This document shows, piece by piece, positions 10,661 through 20,300 of a DNA stretch of 64,000 nt. The position numbers and the translations under genes were made by a program. How positions within the stretch are numbered: the stretch's first letter is position 1; each line of letters opens with the position of its first letter. Location of the stretch: positions 62,001-126,000 of the forward strand of contig NC_018329.1 of NCBI RefSeq assembly GCF_000234665.1, given 5' to 3'. This stretch comes from Leishmania mexicana MHOM/GT/2001/U1103. Taxonomy: Eukaryota; Euglenozoa; Kinetoplastea; Trypanosomatida; Trypanosomatidae. Below the pieces are notes generated by a model. It searched no databases and had not been told where the DNA came from. It worked only from the letters and a program-made list of their open reading frames with translations.

Positions 10661-11366
10661 CCCGTTTCGTTGCGCCCTTACGAGAAGATGAGGGTGGGGG
10701 CAAGAAAAGGATGGCGCCCTCAAGTAACTCGGCGACGCGCGCTCCCGCCACGCTCGCCGTTTCTCAGTGCAAAGGCTGAATCGGAAAAGGTATACGATTG
10801 TGTGTGTGTTGGGACACAGAGTGCCCGCCCAGCAGCGCAATGTTCAATCTTGGCACGAGGTGGGGCTTGGGTACACGCATGCAAGCAGATAGCTGATGTG
10901 ACCTGCAGTGATGATGGGCTCAGCATAAGGTGAGAGACAAGGACGAAAGAAGCGAAACACGACCAGCAGCAGTGTGTGTGGGGGGGATTTTTCTAGCATG
11001 AGGCACGAACGCAGATGCATGTGATGGAGCGCTTGAGAGAGAGAAAGCGGTTCCAGGAGAGGACGGAGGCACACGCTCCCGATTCCGCCCCACCCCACGC
11101 CTCGAACCTCTTCATCTGTCTTTCGTCCTCACGCTTCATGCCCGGCACAACAAGAGCTGCAGCAGCTCTTGCGGGCCATCAGGCGTTGATGTCGCTCATT
11201 TTTCGCTGCTGCGCCTCCGCTTTCTCTTTTCTGGAGGAAGAGGAAGACACGAAAGTCTCTGCTGCCACCTGCAGAACAACACACAGACAGCCACGCCCTC
11301 TCCCCACCCTCCCAAAGCAAGGAGAGACCGGCGCTGAACAGTTGCACAACAAATGGCATCGCTGTG
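10661..11366. other. Intergenic spacer between Bud13-like gene and PTPMT1-like phosphatase
   Basis: About 0.7 kb. The left end holds the predicted splice acceptor of the phosphatase gene. The rest is the presumed 3' UTR of the Bud13-like gene, including a short plus-strand G7 run near 10980. No gene is seen. Confidence 0.7.
10677..10710 (-). promoter_or_regulatory. Predicted trans-splice acceptor for the PTPMT1-like gene
   Basis: The transcript strand shows a pyrimidine-rich tract across 10681-10710 followed by the first AG (TAAG) at 10678-10677. This would give a 16-base 5' UTR ahead of ATG 10660 and excludes the longer upstream frame as coding. Confidence 0.55.
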
Positions 11367-11927
11367 TCAATCCACGGGGCCACGTCCGCGCACGACGCCG
11401 TCCCAGCGAAACCCAGGCGCAATCCCGTACGCGTTGTGGTACGACTTACGCTCTGCTGCCGCGTGCGACGCGGTCGCCATCGGCGCGTACTGAGACAGCA
11501 GCTTATCCGTGCAGCTCCGTTGTTTGCAGATGTAGTCAAGCGGCACAAAGAGCACGTTCAACAGCTCTGCAGACAACAGGCGCTTGTACTCGGCAGGAGC
11601 GTCCTTGTCCTCTTCAAAAAACAAGTGTGGCTTGGGTGCATCGGCAGCACTCAGATGCCCTGCTGCCGGCGCATCCGCTGTGCTTCGCGCCAGGTCAGCG
11701 GGGTCGTCAGCTTCGAGGCATGTCGCTGGAGCCGGTACCCTGCTGCTCGCTAATGTCTCCGCGACGTCGCTCGCTCCCTCTCCGTCCTCCAGGGTGGCTA
11801 TCTCGTCCGTCGGGAAGCGCATGCAGGCGGCGTGCTGGAGAAGTGGGGAAGTCGAACGGACTGCGACATACTCGTCTTCGTCATCCTCGCTGTCGAGGCG
11901 ACGTCGCTTCGCCGGGGCACCGCTCAT
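11367..11927 (-). CDS. Bud13-like pre-mRNA splicing (RES complex) protein
   Basis: A 186-aa protein from ATG 11927. The extreme C-terminus reads NAYGIAPGFRWDGVVRGRG, which matches the diagnostic Bud13 ending (NRFNIxPGYRWDGVDRSNG). The N-terminus begins with a basic AKRRRLDSEDDEDE stretch that looks like a nuclear localisation signal next to an acidic patch, and the middle is low complexity. In yeast and animals Bud13 forms the RES (retention and splicing) complex with Snu17/RBM11-type and Pml1 proteins on the activated spliceosome. The protein is much shorter than animal Bud13, and the segment after the RWDG motif is nearly absent. The upstream open frame to 12347 has no matching features, so the internal ATG was chosen. 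Identification rests mostly on one motif. Confidence 0.5.
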   Translation of the reverse strand: MSGAPAKRRRLDSEDDEDEYVAVRSTSPLLQHAACMRFPTDEIATLEDGEGASDVAETLASSRVPAPATCLEADDPADLARSTADAPAAGHLSAADAPKPHLFFEEDKDAPAEYKRLLSAELLNVLFVPLDYICKQRSCTDKLLSQYAPMATASHAAAERKSYHNAYGIAPGFRWDGVVRGRGPVD

Positions 11928-12592
11928 CGGTGCAAAGGCCAGGGTGGGTGGGTGGGCAGCCTTCGTTGTGTGGGATACCTCCGTTTTACCGTGCGCGGAG
12001 ACCCTGCACGCTGTGCGTCCCGTCTGCTGAGTGGCTGCCGTGGATGCGCGCGTGGACGAAGTTGCTGAGCTGATCAACACGAGGACGCAGCGTCCACATG
12101 CGCTCCCGCGGAAGCGAGCGAAGCGCACAAGAGGGGGTGAGGAGGACACGAGTAGAAAGCGTGCAGCAGGTGAGTAGAAAAGGGGGCGCGGCCGCAGAGA
12201 CAGAGGTGGCGTGCACAGGGAAGGGCGGTAGGTGAAGACGGAAGGTGCGTCGACCACGTTGTCGTGGCCAGCTGACACAGTGCTACGGTAATACGCCTCC
12301 GTCCTCATGAGCAACAGCAGCGGGACCGGCTCTGACGACGAGTGCACCTGCTGAGGGGAAGCTCATGAGACAGACAGAGAGAGGGACAGGGAAACTTTGT
12401 CTTGGTACAAAAGGCGGTGGGAGAGGGTCGACAACAAACGACGCACCAACACACCAACACACACGCAGAGCGACACACGAGCAACGCGAAGGTATGCCGA
12501 GTGAGCCAGTGCATCACCACCATCTAAAGGAAACAACAAGGCCAGGGCTGCACAGGCCAGAGAGGACGAGATGGGCACACAGACAACTTGGT
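11928..12592. other. Intergenic spacer between pseudo-kinesin and Bud13-like gene
   Basis: About 0.67 kb, no gene seen. A perfect G3(T)G3(T)G3(T)G3 motif lies on the plus strand at 11942-11956, only 15 bases upstream of the Bud13-like ATG. The rest is presumed UTR. Confidence 0.7.
11942..11956 (+). other. Canonical G-quadruplex motif with single-T loops
   Basis: Four GGG runs separated by single T bases on the plus (template) strand. In the transcript this is a C-rich tract, so any quadruplex would form in DNA and not in the mRNA. Confidence 0.7.
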
Positions 12593-15226
12593 CTACGCAG
12601 CAGGGGTACGTGGACGCCGGCGCAGAAAAGGGGCGCCGTGCAGTTTATACCGCGGCTCCTCCTGCATATACTCCTCAAAGGATTGCGCGCTCCGCTGGCG
12701 GAGCGGCTGAAATGGCGAAGGAGCCGCGTTACCGCCTCTGTGACTGTGCGCAGAGACGTCGTCGCCAGCATGCAAGAAGTGCGTCGAAGCGGTGTCCGGG
12801 ATGGGAGACATGCGCGGTGGCGTCGATCTCTGCAGGTTAACAACGGCAGGGTCATCACGGGCTTGACAGCCCACTGGTGTGGCGGCGTAGCTGGAGGCAT
12901 CACCGAGGTTCTGCGGCACGGACGGCTTTGTCAGGTGCCGCACAAGCTCTCCTCGGAAGTCGGACATCTCCGACTTCAGCTCGCGCAGCTGCATCTCGTA
13001 TGTGCGCTGCATGCTCCGCAGAAGGTCATCATTGTGGCGCGGTGCCGCATGCGACACCTCCTCCTCTTCTCGACACTTCATGAGGTGCTCGAGTCGCAGC
13101 CGCTGAGTGCGCTCGCTCTGCAACGCATCCAGTGCCTCACGCAGGCGATACTCTGCCTCCGTGGCGCGCTCCTCCACAAAACGCAGGTCCTCCTGTTCGG
13201 TCGCGCTGCTCGGGCGGGCGGCGCGGGCCAACGCCGGTGGTGCCTCGGCCGCTGCTCGTGCGACGTCTGCCGCACGCCGCGCCTCCTTCACAGCCGCCTT
13301 GTCGGCAATGGCCTCTCGCTCCCTCTCGCGTAACTCCGCCTCAAGGTCGAGAATTCGCTGCCGGTACCTGTGCTCGTTCGCCACGTGGGCCTGAATCTCG
13401 CGTTGATGGAACGCCACGAGCTCCGTCAGCTCCTCTACGCGTGCCTCGAGGACTGCCAAATCGCTTCTCAAAACGCGCGCCACGTGGTCGCCTCGTTGTT
13501 GACTCACCGTCGCCAGTTTCTCTTTCGGCTCCTGTCGCGACATTTGTGCTGCTGGGGCGGAAGCACCGCTCTGTAGCGCCGCAAGTAGCGTGCTCTCAGA
13601 GGCGCCCTGTCGGGCACGCAGCTCCTCGCGCAGCCTATCGTTCTCGCTGACAGCAATATCATAGGATGACCGCATCGCGTCCAGCTCCGACTGCAGCTCA
13701 CGACTCTTTTTCTTCTGGAGTCGTACGTCCTCCCTCGTGTCGCGCAACGCCCCCGCATACTCGCGCATCTCGGCACGTAGCTTGCCCATAGCCCGCTCCA
13801 TCACCACCCGATACGTGTCAAGCTCGTATCGCGCGGCCGAGCGTTCTTCCGAAGCGCCACGTTGGATTGGCTCGGCAGGCGCCGGTGCCGCGTACACGTC
13901 CGGTTCTGTCTGCGCTGCACAGGTCTCCCCAGCGTCTCGCGAGTCATCTGAAGAAGGCGCCGCCGGAGATGCGAAACCGAGGCCGGAGGCACTCTCAGTC
14001 ATTCGATCCTGCGTAGCGGCAGGCGTGTCCACGAGGTCGTGATGAAAGGCGGCGCTGTGACCGGGATCACCGTGCTGAGGATTAGCCGAGGCGCCGCGAG
14101 ACGCAGTCCTGAAAAAAGGCTGTGACGTTTCCCTGGGCCTTGACCTGCACGCCGTACCAGTCATGTCGGCCGCAAAATCCTCCACAGGTGGCAGCGGCGC
14201 AGCTTCGCCGGCGCGCTCAATGTCGAGGCCCACACCCGCCGTCGGTGCAGCGCGGTCGCCACTTGCAGGAAGAAGAGATCCGTTCAAAACAGCGATCCGG
14301 GAACTGTACAGACGCGCAGCCGTCTGCGCCACGGCGAAAGCCTCCTGGAACGTCTCGTGCTCTGCCGCCTCCAGCAGGCTGACAGGTGAAAAAGATGCCA
14401 CCCACGCCCCCGGCTGCTGACCTAGGAGCATCGGCTTCAAAAGGTAGAGCAGCTTGGTTGCCGCGAAGGTGAGTGTCGGTGAGCGACACTCCACCAAGGC
14501 CGCCGCGGAGGAGACGGCGTGCCGCGACGACTTCATGCCACGCGCGACCTCGTTCACCGTGAAGGACACGAACTGCATGGTTGTGTTCGGAAAGCCGGTC
14601 GACTCATGAAACGCAAAAATGAAACTGATGACTTGATGCTTGAGCTCGGCAAAGGCAGCGGTCATGCGGTGCAGAACGCCGTCCCAGGTGGCTTCCGAGT
14701 CCAGCACAACGTAGTGCGCGTCCTCGACCGATGTGAACTGCTCACACGTGTCTTCAAGTATTGTTGGCTGCTCATGTGCAGCATCGGCGTTCCGGTCTGG
14801 CATGATGTCGGTCAGGGTGTTGTTGTCCTCCAGCGTGACAGCGCTCACAGAGACAGAGGTGACGCCCGGATGCGCGACAGCGGCGCGTGCGGTGCGGGTC
14901 AGAATGCCCTCTACCGGATCTAGTAGCGTGTGGCGGCGGTTGCCGGACTGACCATCAACCACCACAACTGCCTGTGACGCACGGTTGGGTGTCAGCACTG
15001 TCGCGAGGAGAGGCTCGACGACCTGGTCGTACAACTGCGTTGAGGAGCTAGTGAACACATCGTAGTTGACCGTTTTACGCGCGCGGTTGTCCACGACATC
15101 CACGATGGTGATGCTGTTCTCCGTCCGGTATAGGGTGTAGTAACGCTCGAAATGCTGTGTGGTAAGCAGCTTGCCATACCGCGCCGACAACTCGGACTTG
15201 TCGAACTCACGCACGCAGACGAGCAT
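12593..15226 (-). CDS. Kinesin-like protein with degenerate (pseudo-)motor domain and coiled coils
   Basis: An 877-aa protein. Residues 1-310 keep the order of kinesin motor landmarks but not the catalytic ones. YDVFTSSSTQLYDQVVEPLL (55-74) matches the fDxVF...Vyxxxxxpll strand-helix. VVVVDGQSGNRRHTLLDP (87-104) sits where the P-loop GQTGSGKTYTM should be, without the GKT/S lysine. VSFTVNEVA (220-228) replaces the switch II DLAGSE. RSPTLTFAATKLLYLLKPML then GAWVASFSPV matches the RdSkLTxLLqdsLGG..iaxiSP region. ETFQEAFAVAQTAARL closes the motor as ETxxTLxFAxrAk does. Residues 475-700 are strong heptad coiled coil. It therefore likely cannot hydrolyse ATP and may act as a microtubule- or cytoskeleton-associated scaffold. 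A polypyrimidine-AG lies about 120 bases upstream of ATG 15226. Confidence 0.65.
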   Translation of the reverse strand: MLVCVREFDKSELSARYGKLLTTQHFERYYTLYRTENSITIVDVVDNRARKTVNYDVFTSSSTQLYDQVVEPLLATVLTPNRASQAVVVVDGQSGNRRHTLLDPVEGILTRTARAAVAHPGVTSVSVSAVTLEDNNTLTDIMPDRNADAAHEQPTILEDTCEQFTSVEDAHYVVLDSEATWDGVLHRMTAAFAELKHQVISFIFAFHESTGFPNTTMQFVSFTVNEVARGMKSSRHAVSSAAALVECRSPTLTFAATKLLYLLKPMLLGQQPGAWVASFSPVSLLEAAEHETFQEAFAVAQTAARLYSSRIAVLNGSLLPASGDRAAPTAGVGLDIERAGEAAPLPPVEDFAADMTGTACRSRPRETSQPFFRTASRGASANPQHGDPGHSAAFHHDLVDTPAATQDRMTESASGLGFASPAAPSSDDSRDAGETCAAQTEPDVYAAPAPAEPIQRGASEERSAARYELDTYRVVMERAMGKLRAEMREYAGALRDTREDVRLQKKKSRELQSELDAMRSSYDIAVSENDRLREELRARQGASESTLLAALQSGASAPAAQMSRQEPKEKLATVSQQRGDHVARVLRSDLAVLEARVEELTELVAFHQREIQAHVANEHRYRQRILDLEAELREREREAIADKAAVKEARRAADVARAAAEAPPALARAARPSSATEQEDLRFVEERATEAEYRLREALDALQSERTQRLRLEHLMKCREEEEVSHAAPRHNDDLLRSMQRTYEMQLRELKSEMSDFRGELVRHLTKPSVPQNLGDASSYAATPVGCQARDDPAVVNLQRSTPPRMSPIPDTASTHFLHAGDDVSAHSHRGGNAAPSPFQPLRQRSAQSFEEYMQEEPRYKLHGAPFLRRRPRTPAA

Positions 15227-16075
15227 GGAAGAATTGTCCCTTCCTCGAGAACGAAAACAGCTTTCCCTGCTCGTGTTGTCGAGCCGTTACGTGTACGCTC
15301 TCACAGACGCACCCACGACAGCCGCGGCCTCACGGGGACGGCTGGTGCTCACACCAAGGAGAAAGAGAGAGAGGGGGGTAGAAGAAAAGATGAGAGAGGC
15401 GGAACGAGAGGGGCAGGGCAGGGGAGGGGTCGCACAGAGATTCGCGCCCGCACATGGACTCGGCAGCTGCTCTTCTGCTACGCAGTCCTTCGACAACACC
15501 CGCGCGTGTATGCCACGGCAGACAAGGCCGAGATTCGGCAATGCAAAGCGCGCCAGCGCTGCAGCGGAGTGTCTGGTCTTCAAGGGGCAATCGCGAGTGC
15601 GCTTGCAGAGAGAGAGAAGGACGCATGCAACGGCATGCGCGCAGGGTCGAAGATGCTCATACACTCGATGCTCGGTGGGGAGAGCTGTCTGCATTCTTAG
15701 TGTTTTGCATCGTTACGGCTGGGAACGAGAGGGGGAGGCATCGCTACAACTCACATTGGCGAGGAAAACAACCAGTGGTCAAGACCTCATACACACCCAC
15801 ATGCGCAGGGGTAATGCATGCACTAGAAGGCCGAGAAGCCGCGGCGTTGTCCAAGTGCACAATGGGTGCGTGTGCGTGCATTCACGTGGCAGCCTATGTA
15901 CATCAAAGACGGCACAGAGATATGTGCTCTTACAAACCATCACGGCAACGGCGCCATCGCGCCAGCCAACACAGACGCCACGCCCCGGGAAAAGGGAGCA
16001 AGAGGAGAGAGCAACACGCCAAGCGCTGAGCGCGACAGAAGCCACACAATGCACGTACGAAGCTCCCATCATGCT
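15227..16075. other. Intergenic spacer between LC8 and pseudo-kinesin
   Basis: About 0.85 kb. It contains a long polypyrimidine tract on the transcript strand (15356-15431) with a predicted acceptor at 15348-15349. The remainder is the presumed LC8 3' UTR. No gene is supported. Confidence 0.7.
15348..15431 (-). promoter_or_regulatory. Predicted trans-splice acceptor for the pseudo-kinesin gene
   Basis: The transcript strand has about 75 bases that are almost all C/T (15356-15431). The first downstream AG (GTGTGAG) is at 15349-15348, giving a 5' UTR of about 121 bases before ATG 15226. Confidence 0.55.
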
Positions 16076-16345
16076 CTACGCCGTCTTCCACAAGAGCACT
16101 GACACCTGCCCAACGTAGAGGTATATGAAATTCTTGGCCTCATGTTCGACATCGGCACCGAAGTTGCGGCCCACAATGCAGTGCCACGTAGGGAAGTAGC
16201 GCTTGTCAAACTCGCGCTTGATGTGTGCGGCCATATCTTTCTCTAGATGATGCTCCTTGATGGCTTTGGTGGCGATGTCTAAGGCGTCTGTCTGCATGTC
16301 CGGACTAATGTCCGCCAACTTGACGTCGGGCTTCCGCTCGCTCAT
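16076..16345 (-). CDS. LC8: Dynein light chain LC8 (DYNLL family)
   Basis: An 89-aa protein, exactly family size, with near-canonical LC8 sequence: [50 protein letters not shown] and [19 protein letters not shown]8 is a small homodimeric hub that binds short linear motifs. It is a subunit of axonemal and cytoplasmic dyneins, including the retrograde IFT dynein. The beta-strand that forms the peptide groove ([11 protein letters not shown]) is intact, so it should be functional. Trypanosomatids often carry several LC8 paralogues; which one this is cannot be told here. Start ATG 16345 matches the usual N-terminus length. Confidence 0.97.
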   Translation of the reverse strand: MSERKPDVKLADISPDMQTDALDIATKAIKEHHLEKDMAAHIKREFDKRYFPTWHCIVGRNFGADVEHEAKNFIYLYVGQVSVLLWKTA

Positions 16346-17344
16346 TTTCTTCCGCTGCGAAAGGTGAGGCCTGTAAGTTGATGGTCGTGTGTGTGCGCGT
16401 GTCCCCGATGCTGTGCTGCTTCACCTCTATGGAAAGGTCTCGCCGTTCGCCACGGACTCGATGGGATGAGGCCGCCCCAAAAGGCAAGTGTGCGTGCGTG
16501 CGAGGAAGAGGGGGTCTTGATGTTGATGTAGCGGTGCGTGTGTGCACTGAAACACAAGGCAACAAGTTGGGTGGGGGTGGGGGGTGGATGGTCAGGCGGC
16601 AGCGGTCCACAGTGGGGTGCGTCATGCCACACGTGCGCACTGTACAGTCGTCACCGGAGGGAGAGAGAGAGGTCAAAGAGGCAAAGCTTGAAACAAGAAG
16701 AACGCAGAGGGCTGCCTCTCTGGCGATGAAGAGATGCTGGGGATAGGCCGAAGACTGCGACAGGCACCGAGAGTGCAGTGAGTGGACATGGAGGCAGCAC
16801 GCTCGGGAGTGAAAAGGCAAAGCCGGCGTTCCCTCCCTCCCTCCCTCTCACGTGGGACGAGGGTTATTCCAGAAGAGGGTCTGAGCACCGCGTGATCATT
16901 GTGTTGAGAAGCCGCAGACGAACCAGCAACGCCGACACAGAATATACGTGTTCCCGACCCCTCCCCCGGCATCGGCGCTGCATTTTGGTGCCTGTCCATT
17001 GCCTGCCACTCCCGCCGTCTCACTAAAGTCTCCTTCCGTGTTATTTTTGTATTCGTACACGGTTTGGCCACCTGCCAAGAGGGGTGTAGGAGTGGGCGAG
17101 TCCATGAATCGCTCGCAGACTTTTCAGCACATCCTCAGCCCCCTCGACGGGCCCATCCTCCTCCGAAACCCCTTCCCACCTGCGGTGCCCCACAGCGTCC
17201 ACCGGACACCAGCACCAACACCGCAGCAAGCAACAACAACACGCTCCAATTAGACACACGCAAGTAACAGGAAAGAGAGACGCGTAGCCCGCCCACATGT
17301 GCGTCTCCATCACTCATAGAGCCGGGACGCCGCCCTCCACTACA
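16346..17344. other. Intergenic spacer between 1153-aa coiled-coil gene and LC8
   Basis: About 1.0 kb, no gene. A pyrimidine tract on the transcript strand (about 16658-16712) probably directs LC8 splicing. A CCCT repeat at 16830-16844 gives a quadruplex motif on the transcript strand. A G-rich plus-strand block lies at 16569-16587. Confidence 0.7.
16830..16844 (-). other. G-quadruplex motif on the transcript strand
   Basis: Four CCC runs separated by single T on the plus strand. The minus-strand transcript thus reads four GGG runs separated by A. This is the only perfect one-base-loop quadruplex motif noticed on the RNA-sense strand, about 485 bases upstream of the LC8 ATG. Confidence 0.65.
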
Positions 17345-20300
17345 TCATGTTTCAGAGCCCGCCGACGCCCCCGTCTCCGGGACGGGCTCCTCGTCCATTG
17401 GCGCCGATGGGGGTGCGACGGCCATGTTGCCAGCCACACTCTCCAGCGCCCCCTCGGCCTTCTCCTCCTCCTGCTCCTGCGCGCTCGGCACCGCAGAGTC
17501 GGTCACCCACGCATTCGCAGCAGGCAAGTCATCACCAACAAACTGTGCTGACGGTTGCGTGGCCGCTGATGCCGACGACGTGGGAGCAGCGGTCGCACTC
17601 GACAGGACGTGCTGGGATGAGACTGAGGCCTCAACCGACTGTGTATCTGAGACAGGGGGCGCCGCATGAGGCTCTGGCCGCGGTGCCGATGCAGCATTGG
17701 TGGCAGCAGTTAGCTGTAGCAGCTGCGCCCGAAGCTGCTCGTTTTCTGTCTTGAGCATGTTCTGCTTCTCCATCACGCTTTTGGAGATGGTGAGGAGCCG
17801 CTGATTTGCCGCCTCCATGTCTGCCGTCGTCTTTTCCGCCTTTTGCACGCGCTCTCGCATCTCCAGCCGCTCTGCGGCCATGCTGGCAAGCTTGGCTTCG
17901 AGCAGAGAAGAGCGGTACTCAAGTGCCCGCTGCTGCGTCTCAGGCGATGGATGCGGCACGACGCTTGCAGCCACCGCGCCACCGCTTCCTCCAGCACCGC
18001 CTTCGGACACCTTAGCAGCAGCACACAGGCCGATAGCCTGGGCCCCAGAGAAACTCTTCAGTGACGCCTTCAGCAGACCGGCCTTGTGCAACGTATCCTT
18101 CAGCACACGAACGATGTTCATCATACCGGAGCGGCTCAGAGAGTCGACGAACAGTGCGCCTTCGGTGTCTTCAGCCCCAGCGCCGTTATTGCCGCCGCTG
18201 ACAACGTCCGCATCTATCGAGGCCTCATCGACATGCTTGCGGCGCAGGGTCATGATCTCCGCGTTGAGGCTACCCAGCGACTCCTGGAGAGATGAGAAGA
18301 GGTCCGTGAGGTGAGTCGCGGTGGTCTGCAGTGCAGTGGACGACGCCTCTGCCTCCTGTGCGGGTACGCCTGGCGGCTGGACAAGGTCTGTGAGCTGTGT
18401 CTGTAGCGCCATATTCTTCTCCATCAGCTCAGACTCCCTCGCCAGGCTCCTGTGCAACTTGTCCTTAAGACGGCTCGAGTGCCCCTGCAACACCTCGTGC
18501 TCGCGCCTCAGCTGTGCGAGACGCAGCTCCACGTCATCCTTCTCTGCTGTGACCTGCTTCACCTCGTTCAACGAGCGCTCGCACACCTGCTTTGCCGCCG
18601 CCAGCTGATTCTTCAGCACCTCGATGCGCTCCGTGGCCTCGGCCACGTTGAGAGAGTCCTCCACTGGGACGTCATGCATCAGCGCCCGCTCCACCACCGT
18701 CACGTGGTTCTTCTCGAGCAACTCCTGGCACACCTTCACCTGTGCACGCAACCTGTCACGCTCTGCTGTGACACGCCGCACCTCTGCCATCAACTCTGAG
18801 ACACACTGCGCATCCGAAAGGGACGTATCCACAAGGCGCGACCTCTCCACGTCCGTGCTCTGCAGGGACGTATTCAGCAGCACAAGCGCCTCACGCAGCG
18901 CAAACTGAGAGGCTCCCAGCACGGCATTCACCTTATCCATGGACTCCTCACCTGCGATGGACGAGGAGACAAGTGTGCGCGACTCGGTGCCGTCGTCGAC
19001 CGCTTCGCGGCTGATGGCCATCAGTCCTCCCCCGCGGCGCAGGCCTTCAGCAGCAGCGGAGGAAGTCATCGCTGCCTTCTCCGCCTCCCGCGCCAGCGTC
19101 CATTGGCGCATCAGCTCCTTCACCTGAGCATCATACAGGTTACCCTGCGCACTTTCAAACCCTTCCATGTGCCTAATCATCGCGAGAACACGTTCCGACT
19201 GCGTCTCTATCCGCTCCACCTCCTCCCTCCACGCTGCATTTGACCGTGCAACGGCGTCGCGGTCATCAGGAATCACCTGCAGAGTCGCAGTACTCAGCTC
19301 CGCGTTGGCTTGCGCGACCCGCTGCAGTGCTGCCGTAGCCTCGGTGGCGGCGGTCCCGTACTGCGTCGACACGCTCTCCGCGAGTCTTAGCTGCATCTCG
19401 GCTCGCGTCGATGCCTCCTCGAGGTCACGCACACGCGCGGTGTACTCGCTGCGCAGCTCTTGGATCGTTAGCGCCACCTGGTCCATCTCGGCATCCCTCT
19501 GCAGCTGCCGGACTTGGGCAGACAAACCAGCCGTTTCCTCCTGTGCGCGTCGAAGCTCATCACGGCACACCTTTAAGTTCACGGCCAGCTGTGCGGCGTC
19601 GTCCACCACCTCCGTATATGCCCAGCGCAGCCGCTGCACCTCCTGTGAGATGGCTTGGTCTTTCTGCGAGTGGAGTCGCTCCCGCACCATGTCCGTAATC
19701 CGTCTGTCGGCAATCTCGCGACGCTGCTTCTCCTCCAGGTAGCGTTGGTGAACGACGAGGGCATCATGTTGCACACGCTTCACAACGCCTTCGAGGCACG
19801 TATAGCGCTGCTCTGCCTCTATAATTCGCGCCTCTTGCTGCTGCCACGAGTCCACGAGGTCCGTCAGCGTCATCTCCTTGTGCTCCAGCATCTTGAGAGC
19901 GTAGTAGTGCGGCGCACTAGATCGCAGTGACAGATCCGGCGGTGCAGGCAGTGCACTGCCTCGCTGCATCTCCGCATATACGTCAGAAGACGCACGGGCT
20001 ACCTCGCCCCGCACGGCGGCCACAATCTCGTTCAGTCCGAGGTGCTGCTCCAGCAGCCGGACGTGGTACTTTGCTCGGCGCCCATCTGCCCGAGCCGACT
20101 CGGCGTAGCGGCTCTTCTCGGCGAGCTGCGCCACCACCCGCATGAGGGCATCCACCTCCTGCTCATGGCGAACCAGTCGGTTCTCGGCAAAAGTGCAGGC
20201 TGCTCGCAGCCTTGCCACGAGCACGTCGCGTTGCATCACCTCCACCTCGGCCTTAAATGCGCGCGACGTGGCGCCATTCACCTCCCTTAAGATAGTTTGT

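Noticed and set aside
11015..12073. 352-codon plus-strand frame opposite the Bud13-like gene
   Set aside because: Shadow of the minus-strand gene and spacer with no domain; the minus frame has the RWDG motif.
15159..16118. 319-codon plus-strand frame across the LC8 to pseudo-kinesin spacer
   Set aside because: Overlaps the pseudo-kinesin start and the LC8 stop in antisense; composition is UTR-like.
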